The notes under the pieces were generated by a model that had not been told where the DNA came from, made no database searches, and saw nothing but the letters and a program-made list of their open reading frames with translations. A program made the translations under genes and the position numbers. Positions 35,044 through 43,630 of a stretch of 44,080 bases of DNA are shown piece by piece (position 1 is the first letter of the stretch; every line of letters begins with the position of its first letter). The DNA comes from Pseudomonadota bacterium (GTDB lineage: Bacteria > Pseudomonadota > Alphaproteobacteria > Sphingomonadales > Sphingomonadaceae): the NCBI GenBank assembly GCA_029550345.1, contig JAKPHK010000004.1, positions 1 to 44,080 of the forward strand, given 5' to 3'.

Positions 35044-35840
35044 CGCAGCGCCCCGGCGAGTGTCCACCATGCGGCCGGCATGGCGGCCTGTGCCGCGTCG
35101 CGGGTGGCAGGATCGTCGTAAAGCGCGAAACAGGTAGCCCCTGAGCCTGACATCCGCACCAACCAGGCCCCGGTTTCGCGCAGCGCGGCAAGCACCGTGC
35201 CGATCTGCGGACACAGGCCGACCGCCGGAGCTTCGAGATCGTTTCGTCCCATCTGCGCAATGTGCCGCACCGGGCCTTCGGGCATATGACCCAGATCAAC
35301 CCCGCACCAGGCCTTGAACACCGGCCCGGTCGCCAGTGGCACGCGCGGATTGACCAGCAGCACCGGGGTTCCGGCCAGGTCATTCTCAACCGGCTCAAGC
35401 TCAGTCCCGGTGCCTCGCCCAATGCAGGCCTCGCTGTGCACGCAAGCAGGAACATCCGCGCCAAGCCGAGCGGCCCGGAGGCGCCAGTCATCTGGCAGTC
35501 CATATTCGCGATCATACAGGCGAAAAACCGCCCCGGCATCGGCCGATCCACCGCCCAGCCCGGCGGCAACCGGCAGGGCCTTTTCCAGCGTAACCGCCCA
35601 ACCCTCCGGCCGGGGCAGCGCGGAGAGCGCTTTCGTCACGATGTTGTCGAAGGGATTGTCGAGCGTACCGGCGAATTCGCCCACGGTGCGCAGACTGTCC
35701 CGCTCTGCCGGGGAAACGCTGAGCACATCTCCCGCATCGACGAAAGCGAACAGCGTTTCCAGCTCGTGATAGCCATCATCCCGCCGCCGTCGGACGTGCA
35801 GGGCAAGATTGATCTTGGCGTAGGCGGTCTCACAAAGCAC
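35040..35840 (-). CDS. ispE: 4-diphosphocytidyl-2-C-methyl-D-erythritol kinase
   Basis: A 266-residue GHMP kinase that phosphorylates CDP-ME in the MEP pathway to isoprenoids. The N-terminus ETAYAKINLALHVRRRRDDGYHELET is typical. The ATP-binding GHMP motif is LPVAAGLGGGSADAGA, and the C-terminal motif is VRMSGSGATCFAL. It lies 16 bases after the small gene and overlaps the amidohydrolase gene. No other MEP-pathway gene is in the window. Confidence 0.95.
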   Translation of the reverse strand: MLCETAYAKINLALHVRRRRDDGYHELETLFAFVDAGDVLSVSPAERDSLRTVGEFAGTLDNPFDNIVTKALSALPRPEGWAVTLEKALPVAAGLGGGSADAGAVFRLYDREYGLPDDWRLRAARLGADVPACVHSEACIGRGTGTELEPVENDLAGTPVLLVNPRVPLATGPVFKAWCGVDLGHMPEGPVRHIAQMGRNDLEAPAVGLCPQIGTVLAALRETGAWLVRMSGSGATCFALYDDPATRDAAQAAMPAAWWTLAGALR

Positions 35841-35856
35841 GTTTGATAAATCGCCG

Positions 35857-36102
35857 TTACCGTTCGCCTGCGGAATAATGATCTACCTCATCCGCTGCGG
35901 TGAGAAAGGCTTCCCGAAGTTCCGCGCTATTGAAGCCGCCATCCCAAAGCTCCGTCATTAAATAGACCAAAGCTTGACGCGCAAACGGAATATCTGGCCA
36001 AGGATTTCTCTCCTTTGCCTCGCATAACGATTCCGCACAGGTAACGACGGACGCCATCCAGGCATCCTGCCACGCGTCGTCAGGATCAATTGCGCCGGGC
36101 AT
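35857..36102 (-). CDS. Small hypothetical protein coupled to ETF-QO
   Basis: An 81-residue acidic protein (MPGAIDPDDAWQDAWMASVVTC... to VDHYSAGER). Its ATG shares one base with the ETF-QO stop (TGATG), which indicates translational coupling. A GTG one codon upstream is a second possible start. Three cysteine- and tryptophan-containing helices seem likely; no motif is recognised. Codon use is a little less GC-biased than its neighbours. It sits between ETF-QO and ispE in one operon-like run. Confidence 0.6.
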   Translation of the reverse strand: MPGAIDPDDAWQDAWMASVVTCAESLCEAKERNPWPDIPFARQALVYLMTELWDGGFNSAELREAFLTAADEVDHYSAGER

Positions 36103-37751
36103 CACATATTCGGATAGTTCGGGCCACCGCCACCCTCCGGCGTCACCCAGGTGATGTTCTGGGTCATGTCCTTGATGTCGCAGGTTTTGCAGTGGACGCA
36201 GTTCTGCGCGTTGATCTGCAGGCGCGGTTCGCCCTCTTCCTCGCCGACGAATTCATAGACCCCCGCCGGGCAATAGCGCGCCTCCGGCCCGGCATAATGC
36301 TTGAGGTTGACCTCCACCGGGATCGCCGGATCGGCCAGTTGCAAGTGGCACGGCTGGTCTTCTTCGTGGTTGGTGTTCGAGAGGAACACGCTCGACAGCC
36401 GGTCAAAGCTGAACACCCCGTCGGGCTTGGGATAGTGGATCGGCTGATAAAGGTCGGCGCGCTGGATCGCTTCGCAATCGCGATGGTGCTTCATTCCCTT
36501 CCACAGCCCGAAGCCGAACAGGGTGCGCAGCCACATATCGGCGCCCGCGAGAAGCGTGCCCAGCCCCTCACCCCATTTGGCGACCATCGGCTCGGCATTC
36601 TGGACCAGCTTGAGCTCCTTGGCGATCCAGCTGTCACGCACCGCAGCGTCATAATCGCTGAGTGAATCCGAAGTGCGCCCTGCGGCGATTGCAGCGGCGG
36701 CTGCCTCTGCGGCCAGCATCCCGCTCTTCATCGCGGTGTGGCTGCCCTTGATCCGGGGGACGTTGACGAACCCGGCCGAGCAGCCGATCAGCGCGCCGCC
36801 CGGGAAATCGAGCTGCGGCACCGATTGCCAGCCGCCCTCGTTGATCGCCCGCGCGCCATAGGAAACGCGGCGTCCGCCTTCCAGGATCTTGCGGATTTCC
36901 GGGTGGGTCTTCCAACGCTGGAATTCCTCGAACGGATAGACCCAGGGGTTCTTGTAATCGAGCGCCACCACGAAGCCGAGCGCGACCTGGTTGTTGGCCT
37001 GATGGTACAGGAACCCGCCGCCCCAGGTATCGCTTTCGCTCAGCGGCCAGCCCTGGGTGTGGATCACTCGGCCAGGAACGTGCTGACCTTCAGGAATGTC
37101 CCACAGCTCCTTGATGCCGATCCCATAGACCTGCGGCTCGCAGTTCGCCTCAAGATCGAACTTGCCCTTGAGCTGCTTGGTCAGGTGCCCGCGCGCGCCT
37201 TCGGCGAAGAAGGTGTACTTGGCGTGGAGCTCCATGCCGGGCTGATAGTCCGGTTTGTGGCTGCCATCGCGGGCCACACCCATGTCCTGCGTCGCAACGC
37301 CCTTTACCGAGCCGTCTTCGTTGTAGAGCACTTCCGAAGCGGGGAAGCCGGGGAAGATTTCAACCCCCAGTTCCTCTGCCTTACCTGCCAGCCAGCGGCA
37401 CAGGTTGCCAAGGCTGCCGGTGTAGTTGCCGTGGTTTGACATGAACGGCGGCATCGGCCAGTGCGGCAGGGCCATGTGCCCGTTGCGGCTCATCACCCAG
37501 TGCCAGTTGTCGGTCACCGGGGTTTCGGCGATCGGGCAGCCCTGATCGCGCCAATCGGGCAGCAGCTCGTCCAGCGCCTTGGGATCGACAGTGGCCCCCG
37601 ACAGGATGTGCGCGCCGATTTCGCTGCCCTTTTCAAGGATGCAGACGGTCAGTTCAGGGTTAATCTGCTTGAGCCGTATCGAAGCGGCCAGGCCAGCGGG
37701 CCCGCCCCCAACAATCACAACGTCATACGGCATCGATTCGCGTTCGCTCAT
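36102..37751 (-). CDS. Electron transfer flavoprotein-ubiquinone oxidoreductase
   Basis: A 549-residue inner-membrane-associated flavoprotein that passes electrons from ETF (fatty-acid and amino-acid oxidation) to ubiquinone. The FAD motif is VVIVGGGPAGLAASIRL. The ubiquinone region includes GAHILSGATVDPKALDELLP, and the middle has GCSAGFVNVPRIKGSHTAMKSGMLAAEAA. The C-terminal 4Fe-4S site shows CPAGVYEF and NAQNCVHCKTCDIKDM. I chose the ATG at 37751 (MSERESMPYDVV); six residues later is another Met. It is the first gene of the run that includes ispE, and it diverges from the UDG-like gene. Confidence 0.95.
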   Translation of the reverse strand: MSERESMPYDVVIVGGGPAGLAASIRLKQINPELTVCILEKGSEIGAHILSGATVDPKALDELLPDWRDQGCPIAETPVTDNWHWVMSRNGHMALPHWPMPPFMSNHGNYTGSLGNLCRWLAGKAEELGVEIFPGFPASEVLYNEDGSVKGVATQDMGVARDGSHKPDYQPGMELHAKYTFFAEGARGHLTKQLKGKFDLEANCEPQVYGIGIKELWDIPEGQHVPGRVIHTQGWPLSESDTWGGGFLYHQANNQVALGFVVALDYKNPWVYPFEEFQRWKTHPEIRKILEGGRRVSYGARAINEGGWQSVPQLDFPGGALIGCSAGFVNVPRIKGSHTAMKSGMLAAEAAAAAIAAGRTSDSLSDYDAAVRDSWIAKELKLVQNAEPMVAKWGEGLGTLLAGADMWLRTLFGFGLWKGMKHHRDCEAIQRADLYQPIHYPKPDGVFSFDRLSSVFLSNTNHEEDQPCHLQLADPAIPVEVNLKHYAGPEARYCPAGVYEFVGEEEGEPRLQINAQNCVHCKTCDIKDMTQNITWVTPEGGGGPNYPNM

Positions 37752-37834
37752 GGCCTCGGTCCCACACCCTGCTTGATGGCTTTTCTTCGTCCGAACCCTT
37801 GAAAGCTGCGGCAAGGCAGGTCAAGACCGCTTGT

Positions 37835-38611
37835 GTGACTTTAAGCGGCCCTGCCTTTCCCCAACGCAGCCTTCATTCCGGCGATCTGGCCGCCGCGCTG
37901 GATTGGTGGCGCGAGGCCGGGGTTGACTGCGATTACCACGACGCCGCGCGCGACTGGCTGGAAGCTGCCGCGCCTGCCGTTACGGCACCGCCTGAACCAG
38001 CCCAGCCCCCGGCCGCTCTGCCAAAGACAAAGCCAGTCAGCGAACCGGCGGCGAAGATCGGGGGAGCCCCGCAGGACTGGCCGCAGGAGCTGGGCGATTT
38101 CGCCGCCTGGTGGCTTTCCGAACCCAGCCTCGACAACGGGCAAATTTTTGGCCGGATCGCTCCGCGCGGATCGATTGGAGCCAGGATCATGGTGCTGATC
38201 GAGCATCCCGAGGCTGAAGATTCGCAAAGCCTGCTGTCCGGCCCGGAAGGGCGACTGATCGAGGCGATCCTCATGTCGATCGGCATTTCCCCCGATCAGG
38301 CCTATTTCGCATCGGCGCTGCCGCGGCATATGCCGATGCCCGATTGGCCCGCATTGCATGCTGCCGGGCTGGGCGAACTGACCCGCCATCACGTCGCCCT
38401 GGCCGCGCCGCAGCGGGTAATTGGCTTCGGGGCGAACGTCTCGTCGCTTCTTGGCCACGACCCGGCGAAAAGCACTGAACCTTTCCGGCAATTTTACCAT
38501 GTAGGCGCCACTATTCCGGCCTTGGCGGCCCCGGGGCTCAATTCCCTGATGGCCAGACCCAAGGCAAAGGCCGGTCTGTGGGCCTCCTTGCTCGATTGGC
38601 AGCAGGGCTGA
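37835..38611 (+). CDS. Uracil-DNA glycosylase superfamily-like protein, motifs degenerate
   Basis: About 258 residues. After an N-terminal segment (SGDLAAALDWWREAGVDCDYHDAARDWL) and a Pro/Ala-rich linker comes a fold resembling family 4 uracil-DNA glycosylases. The stretch LLSGPEGRLIEAILMSIGISPDQAYFASALPRHMP is laid out like their region after motif A, and RVIGFGANVSSLLGHD like the later part. The catalytic motif GExPG and the FeS cysteines are not visible, so it may not be an active glycosylase. The start is uncertain: GTG at 37835 or TTG at 37799. It lies 15 bases before a second lytic transglycosylase gene. Confidence 0.6.
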   Translation: MTLSGPAFPQRSLHSGDLAAALDWWREAGVDCDYHDAARDWLEAAAPAVTAPPEPAQPPAALPKTKPVSEPAAKIGGAPQDWPQELGDFAAWWLSEPSLDNGQIFGRIAPRGSIGARIMVLIEHPEAEDSQSLLSGPEGRLIEAILMSIGISPDQAYFASALPRHMPMPDWPALHAAGLGELTRHHVALAAPQRVIGFGANVSSLLGHDPAKSTEPFRQFYHVGATIPALAAPGLNSLMARPKAKAGLWASLLDWQQG

Positions 38612-38626
38612 TCCGCAGGCCGCCAG

Positions 38627-40432
38627 GTGCAGGGACGATTTCTTAAAGTGCGAATTGCAAACAAACCTTTGTTCGCGGGCCTGGCCTGCACGATTGCGGC
38701 GATCTCTGCCCCGCAAGTCGCAAGCGCCAATACGGCGGCGATGGAATATTTTTCCAAACGCAGCACCCGCAGCGAAGTTCCGACCCTGCTCAGCAAGGAA
38801 GACCGGGACTATTACCGCCAGCTGTTCGATGCGATCGACCGGGAAGACTGGCCCCGCGTGCAGGCGATGCTGGCGCAGCGCCCGGATGGTCCGCTGCATC
38901 AGGTAGCTCGCGCCGAGTATTACCTTGCCCCAACCTCCCCCAAGATCGAGCTGGATGCCCTGACCACCTGGCTGAGCGGCGGGGTCAACCTGCCCCAGTC
39001 GGAACAGATCGAACTGCTGGCCCAAAAGCGCGGGGCGACCACTGTTCCACCGCTTCCGCAAGCCAACCGGATGGTCAGTCAGCCCAGCTTTGCCAAGCGA
39101 ATCCGTCCGCGCGAGAATAGCGATGGCACCATGCCGGGCTCCGTATCTGCGGCGATCACCGGCAAGATCAAGGCCGACGATCCCGCCGGGGCAAAGGCCC
39201 TGCTTGACGGGATCGACAGCCAGCTTTCGCCGGGCACCAGGGCGGAATGGCGATCAAAGGTCGCCTGGAGCTTTTATATCGAGAACGACGACGCCGGTGC
39301 CTATGCCCTGGCCCAGACCGCGCAGGACGGTGCCGGACCATGGGTGGCAGAAGGCTGGTGGATCGCCGGACTCGCCGCCTGGCGGCTCGATGATTGCACC
39401 GGTGCGGCAGATGCCTTTGGCCGCGCTTCGATCCTCTCGGAAAACGCCGAACTGACCGCGGCCAGCTATTACTGGCAGAGCCGCGCGCTGGTGCGCTGCC
39501 GCCAGCCCGAAAAGGCGGCAGTACCGCTCAAGGCCGCAGCCCGGATGGACGAAACGCTATACGGGATGCTGGCGGCAGAGCAGCTCGGCGTGGCGCTGCC
39601 GAAAACGCACGAGGCGCCCGATTTCTCCAACGGAGACTGGCAGCAGCTGCGTGACGTTCCCAACGTCCGCGTAGCGGTGATGCTGGCCGAAATCGGCGAG
39701 GATGCCCTGGCGGATGAGGTGCTGCGCCATCAGGCCCGGATCGGCCAGCCACAGCACTATCAGCCGCTTTCGCGCCTCGCCCGCAGCCTCGGCACCCCCG
39801 GCACGCAGATGTGGATGGCCTATAATTCGCCGGTCGGCGGATCGGGTGAACCGGCAGGCCGGTTCCCGACACCGAAGTGGACCCCGGTGAGCGGATGGAA
39901 GGTTGATCCGGCGCTGGTCTATGCCCACACGCTGCAGGAATCGGTTTTCCGCGCCAAGGTCGTCAGCCCGGCCGGTGCGCGCGGCCTGATGCAGATCATG
40001 CCCTCTGCCGCGAAGGACCATGCAAGGGCACTTGGCGTTTCCGGCACGGCCAGCGATCTCAACCGTCCCGAAGTCAACCTCGCCTTCGGGCAGCGCCATC
40101 TTGAAATGCTGCGGGATTCGCCCGGAACCCAGGGTCTGCTGCCAAAGGTGATGGCCGCCTATAACGCCGGGCTAACCCCGATCACCCGCTGGCAGTATGA
40201 GATCAAGGACAAGGGCGATCCGCTGCTGTGGATCGAGAGCGTGCCCTATTGGGAAACGCGCGGATACGTGAACATCGTGCTGCGCAACTACTGGATGTAC
40301 GAACGCCAGGCCGGCGGCCCTTCAGAAAGCCGGATGGCGCTGGTTCAGGGAATGTGGCCGACTTTCCCCGGCCTCAGCGGATCGAAAGCGGTGCGCATGA
40401 ACCCCGACGGGACTCTACAACGCGGGCGCTGA
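38627..40432 (+). CDS. Lytic murein transglycosylase (second of two)
   Basis: A 601-residue exported enzyme with the Slt70-like plan: signal peptide (LFAGLACTIAAISAPQVASA), a long helical U-domain (about residues 50-430), and a C-terminal SLT domain. The SLT part has HTLQESVFRAK with the catalytic Glu, SPAGARGLMQIMPSAAKDHA, and VMAAYNAGLTPITRWQ. It cleaves peptidoglycan to 1,6-anhydro products. A GTG start is used; a second GTG is seven codons later. It differs clearly from the paralogue at 13582 (length and U-domain sequence), so it is not a recent duplicate. The SOS box of the next gene lies 15 bases after its stop. Confidence 0.92.
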   Translation: MQGRFLKVRIANKPLFAGLACTIAAISAPQVASANTAAMEYFSKRSTRSEVPTLLSKEDRDYYRQLFDAIDREDWPRVQAMLAQRPDGPLHQVARAEYYLAPTSPKIELDALTTWLSGGVNLPQSEQIELLAQKRGATTVPPLPQANRMVSQPSFAKRIRPRENSDGTMPGSVSAAITGKIKADDPAGAKALLDGIDSQLSPGTRAEWRSKVAWSFYIENDDAGAYALAQTAQDGAGPWVAEGWWIAGLAAWRLDDCTGAADAFGRASILSENAELTAASYYWQSRALVRCRQPEKAAVPLKAAARMDETLYGMLAAEQLGVALPKTHEAPDFSNGDWQQLRDVPNVRVAVMLAEIGEDALADEVLRHQARIGQPQHYQPLSRLARSLGTPGTQMWMAYNSPVGGSGEPAGRFPTPKWTPVSGWKVDPALVYAHTLQESVFRAKVVSPAGARGLMQIMPSAAKDHARALGVSGTASDLNRPEVNLAFGQRHLEMLRDSPGTQGLLPKVMAAYNAGLTPITRWQYEIKDKGDPLLWIESVPYWETRGYVNIVLRNYWMYERQAGGPSESRMALVQGMWPTFPGLSGSKAVRMNPDGTLQRGR

Positions 40433-40447
40433 ACGGCTTGCTTTTTC

Positions 40448-40462
40448 GTTCCTAATATGTTC
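40448..40462 (+). promoter_or_regulatory. SOS (LexA) box of the radical SAM gene
   Basis: GTTC (40448-40451), seven bases, GTTC (40459-40462): the alphaproteobacterial LexA operator, identical in form to the one at recA. The spacer contains TAATAT, a good -10 element, so the repressor would sit directly on the promoter. The ATG is 11 bases downstream. Confidence 0.75.
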
Positions 40463-40472
40463 TTTTCTCGGG

Positions 40473-41552
40473 ATGCCTCCCCTCACCCCGATCCGTGGCC
40501 GCGGCGCCCAATCTGCGCGCGTTCCCGCGCGGTTTGGTCTGGCGGATCGCGAGGTTGCTGCGGACTGGATCGAAGAGCGCGAAACGATTGACGGCCCCGC
40601 CCCGAAATTGCGGACCGAGGTAACGCTGGAAAGCGCCCGGTCGATCCTCTCGTACAACCAGTCCCCGGACATCCCGTTCGACCGCTCGATAAACGCCTAT
40701 CGCGGCTGTGAGCACGGCTGCGTCTATTGCTATGCCCGGCCCAGCCACGCCTGGCTCGATCTGTCTCCCGGTCTCGATTTTGAGAGCAAGCTGTTTGCCA
40801 AACCCGATGCCGCCAACCTCCTGCGCAAAGCACTGGCCCGGCCCGGCTATGCACCGGCACCAATCGCGATGGGCACCAACACCGATCCCTATCAACCGAT
40901 TGAAGCAACCTACAAGCTGACCCGCCAGATCCTTGAAGTATGCCTTGAAACCCGCCACCCGGTAACGATCACCACCAAAAGCGCGCGGGTGGTGCGCGAT
41001 CTTGATCTGCTGACGGAATTGGCGAAGCATGGGCTGACGGCGGTTTCAGTTTCAGTCACCAGCCTTGATCCGCGGCTGTCCGGCTTGCTGGAACCAAGGG
41101 CCAGCGCCCCGGCCAAGCGGCTCGATGCCCTGGGCCGTCTGGCAGAGGCAGGCGTGCCTGCCCATGTATCGGTCGCGCCGGTCATCCCTGCTATCACCGA
41201 TGAATTCATCGAAGGGATCCTGGCCGAAGCGGCGAAGCGCGGGGTGCAGACTGCCAGCTGGATCATGCTGCGCCTTCCGCATGAGGTTTCCCCGTTGTTC
41301 CGCGAATGGCTGGATGTGCACTATTCCGATCGCGCCGCAAAGGTGATGGGGATCGTCCAGTCGGTTCGCAACGGGCGAGACAACGACCCCGGCTTCTTTA
41401 CCCGGATGAAGCCGCTTGGACCCTGGGCCGATCTATTCCGCCACCGCTTTCGCCTCGCCTGCAAGCGCAATGGCCTGAACCGCGAACAGCCCCGGCTCGA
41501 TTGCTCGGCGTTCCAGCCGCCCAATATGGACGGGCAGCTAGCCCTGCTTTAG
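40473..41552 (+). CDS. PA0069/SplB-like radical SAM protein
   Basis: A 359-residue radical SAM enzyme. The iron-sulfur motif is CEHGCVYC (Cys79, 83 and 86), in YRGCEHGCVYCYARPSHAW, which is typical of the PA0069 family in the SplB-like group (spore photoproduct lyase relatives). Then come MGTNTDPYQPIEATYKLTR and ITTKSARVVRDLDLL of the barrel. SplB itself repairs UV photoproducts, but the role of this family in non-sporulating bacteria is unknown. The SOS box over its promoter suggests damage induction and links it to DNA or nucleotide repair (inference). The FlaR-like gene starts 10 bases after its stop and is probably co-transcribed. Confidence 0.87.
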   Translation: MPPLTPIRGRGAQSARVPARFGLADREVAADWIEERETIDGPAPKLRTEVTLESARSILSYNQSPDIPFDRSINAYRGCEHGCVYCYARPSHAWLDLSPGLDFESKLFAKPDAANLLRKALARPGYAPAPIAMGTNTDPYQPIEATYKLTRQILEVCLETRHPVTITTKSARVVRDLDLLTELAKHGLTAVSVSVTSLDPRLSGLLEPRASAPAKRLDALGRLAEAGVPAHVSVAPVIPAITDEFIEGILAEAAKRGVQTASWIMLRLPHEVSPLFREWLDVHYSDRAAKVMGIVQSVRNGRDNDPGFFTRMKPLGPWADLFRHRFRLACKRNGLNREQPRLDCSAFQPPNMDGQLALL

Positions 41553-41562
41553 AACGTGCGCC

Positions 41563-42060
41563 ATGCAGCGCATTCTGGTCATCGGTTCCCCCGGAGCGGG
41601 AAAATCCGCCCTGTCGCACGCGCTGGCGGCGCGCACCGGATTGCCGCTCCACCATCTTGACCGGATGTTCTGGCTGCCCGGCTGGATCGAGCGCGACCGC
41701 GACGAGGGCCGCGCGATCCTTGGCGGCGTACTGGCGCAGGACCGCTGGATCATCGACGGCAATTACGGCTCCACCCTGCCGCTGCGGCTGACCCGGGCCG
41801 ATGGGGTAGTCTGGCTCGACTATTCTACGAAGCTGTGCCTTGGCCGAGCGCTGAAGCGCTGGTGGAGCTATCGCGGCACCGCCCGGCCTGACATGACCGA
41901 GGGCTGCCCGGAACGGCTCGACCTTGAGTTCCTGCACTATATCCTGACCTTCCGGCGCAACTGGCAGGCCCGCAACGCGGCAGCGCTGGCCGGGTTCGGC
42001 GGGGAAATCGTCCGGTTCACATCTCCTGCCGAGGCCGAGTGCTGGCTTGCCCTGCAATAG
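41563..42060 (+). CDS. FlaR-like P-loop kinase
   Basis: A 165-residue small NTPase related to adenylate kinases and to proteins annotated as FlaR or DNA topology modulation protein. Walker A is IGSPGAGKS (about residues 7-15). The stretches LPLHHLDRMFWLPGW, WIIDGNYGSTLPLRL and VVWLDYSTKLCLGRALKRW are typical of the group. Function is unproven. It follows the SOS-boxed radical SAM gene after 10 bases, so it may be damage-induced too. Confidence 0.8.
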   Translation: MQRILVIGSPGAGKSALSHALAARTGLPLHHLDRMFWLPGWIERDRDEGRAILGGVLAQDRWIIDGNYGSTLPLRLTRADGVVWLDYSTKLCLGRALKRWWSYRGTARPDMTEGCPERLDLEFLHYILTFRRNWQARNAAALAGFGGEIVRFTSPAEAECWLALQ

Positions 42061-42124
42061 GCCCTCTCGCCAAACGCGCATTCTGGCCCTATGGGCGCGA
42101 CTTTCCCCGGGTTTGGAGTGAGTG

Positions 42125-43225
42125 ATGGGTTTTCGTTGCGGTATCGTCGGCCTGCCGAATGTTGGCAAAAGCACCCTGTTCAACGCGCTGACCGAAACCC
42201 AGGCGGCGCAGGCGGCGAACTATCCGTTCTGCACGATCGAACCCAACGTCGGTAATGTCGGCGTGCCCGATCCCCGGCTTGACAAACTGGCCGCAATTGC
42301 CGGCAGCCAGAAGATCATTCCCACCCAGCTTGGCTTCGTCGATATCGCCGGGCTGGTGCGCGGCGCATCGAAGGGCGAAGGCCTGGGCAACCAGTTCCTT
42401 GGCAACATCCGCGAGGTGGACGCGATCGTCCACGTGCTGCGTTGCTTTGAAAATGATGACATCCAGCACGTGGACAACAAGGTCGATCCGGTGTCCGATG
42501 CCGATACGGTTGAAACCGAACTGATGCTGGCCGATCTTGAAAGCCTGGAAAAGCGCGTTCCCGCCGCCCAGAAAAAGGCCACCGGCGGCGACAAGGAAGC
42601 CAAGCTGCTGGCATCGGTCCTTCAGCCCGCGCTTGATCTGCTGCGCGATGGCAAGCCCGCCCGCCATGCTCGGCCGGATGGTGAGGAAGAACTGCGCGTG
42701 TTCAATCAGGCCCAGCTGCTCACCGCCAAACCGGTGCTCTATGTCTGCAACGTCGATGAAGAAAGCGCGGCGAACGGCAACGCCTTTTCCGAAGCGGTCT
42801 TCGCCAAGGCCAAGGCTGAAGGCGCCAACGCTGTGATCGTTTCCGCCGCGATCGAAAGCGAACTGGTCGGCATGGAAGTTGAGGAACGGCTGGTCTTCCT
42901 TGAAGAGATGGGCCTGCATGAAACCGGCCTCGCCCGCGTGATCCGCTCGGGCTATGATCTGCTGCACCTGATCACCTTCTTCACGGTCGGTCCAAAGGAA
43001 GCCCGCGCCTGGACCGTCCACAAGGGTGCCAAAGCCCCCGAAGCAGCGGGCGAGATCCACTCCGATATGCAGCGCGGCTTCATCCGCGCCGAAACGATTG
43101 GCTATGACGATTACATCGCCCTGGGCGGCGAGAGTGCTGCCAAGGAAGCGGGCAAGCTGCGCCAGGAAGGCAAGGAATATGTCGTGCAGGACGGCGATGT
43201 GCTGCATTTCAAATTCAACGTCTGA
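42125..43225 (+). CDS. ychF: Ribosome-binding ATPase YchF
   Basis: A 366-residue P-loop protein of the Obg/YchF group that binds ribosomes and, unusually for a G protein fold, prefers ATP. The P-loop is GLPNVGKSTLFNALT; the later segments PNVGNVGVPDPRLDKLAAI, DIAGLVRGASKGEGLGNQFL and the C-terminal TGS domain with YDDYIALGGESAAKEAGKLR are all typical. GGAG (42115-42118) lies six bases before the ATG at 42125; a GTG directly before it is not needed. Complete and of normal length. Confidence 0.97.
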   Translation: MGFRCGIVGLPNVGKSTLFNALTETQAAQAANYPFCTIEPNVGNVGVPDPRLDKLAAIAGSQKIIPTQLGFVDIAGLVRGASKGEGLGNQFLGNIREVDAIVHVLRCFENDDIQHVDNKVDPVSDADTVETELMLADLESLEKRVPAAQKKATGGDKEAKLLASVLQPALDLLRDGKPARHARPDGEEELRVFNQAQLLTAKPVLYVCNVDEESAANGNAFSEAVFAKAKAEGANAVIVSAAIESELVGMEVEERLVFLEEMGLHETGLARVIRSGYDLLHLITFFTVGPKEARAWTVHKGAKAPEAAGEIHSDMQRGFIRAETIGYDDYIALGGESAAKEAGKLRQEGKEYVVQDGDVLHFKFNV

Positions 43226-43260
43226 TTGATCCGGGCGTTTGAAGCGCCTAGACTGGCGCC

Positions 43261-43572
43261 ATGGTTCGGCGCCTGTCCCTGATCTTGCTTGTCCTGTGCC
43301 TCGCACTTCCGGCGCTGGCGATGCCTGCAAGTGCTGGATCGGCTGGCCCGGCTATGGAAATGCCCCATGGCTGCCATGAGGATAAGCAGGCGCCGGTCAA
43401 ACATGACGGCAAGACGAGCCAGCATGAATGTATCGGCTGTATCGCCCGCTACGATGGTCTGGCCGAAGTGGCGCCCGCACCGCAGTTGGCTGAAGCCCTG
43501 CCCATCGCACCGCTGGCCACGCAGCTGCCGCAGCACCGCACTGCTCCCGATACGCCCCCGCCCCGCGCCTGA
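43261..43572 (+). CDS. Small secreted Cys/His-rich protein, copper locus
   Basis: A 103-residue exported protein with a signal peptide (MVRRLSLILLVLCLALPALA). The mature part has likely metal ligands: MEMPHGCHEDKQ, then KHDGKTSQHECIGCIARYDG. The HECIGC segment is reminiscent of small proteins next to copper-resistance genes. The tail is proline-rich. Copper handling is inferred from the ligands and the next gene, not proven. The gene is followed by an intergenic hairpin (43571-43604). Confidence 0.6.
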   Translation: MVRRLSLILLVLCLALPALAMPASAGSAGPAMEMPHGCHEDKQAPVKHDGKTSQHECIGCIARYDGLAEVAPAPQLAEALPIAPLATQLPQHRTAPDTPPPRA

Positions 43573-43604
43573 GGATTTCGCGGCGATTGCTTCGCCCAAT
43601 CCTC
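43571..43604 (+). other. Hairpin between the two copper-locus genes
   Basis: GAGGATT (43571-43577) pairs with AATCCTC (43598-43604), and inside it GGCGA (43582-43586) pairs with TCGCC (43592-43596). The structure overlaps the stop codon of the upstream gene and ends 26 bases before the next ATG. No T run follows, so it is more likely an mRNA processing or stabilising element than a terminator. Confidence 0.4.
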
Positions 43605-43630
43605 ACCTTCAAAAGCGGAAGACAAATCCC

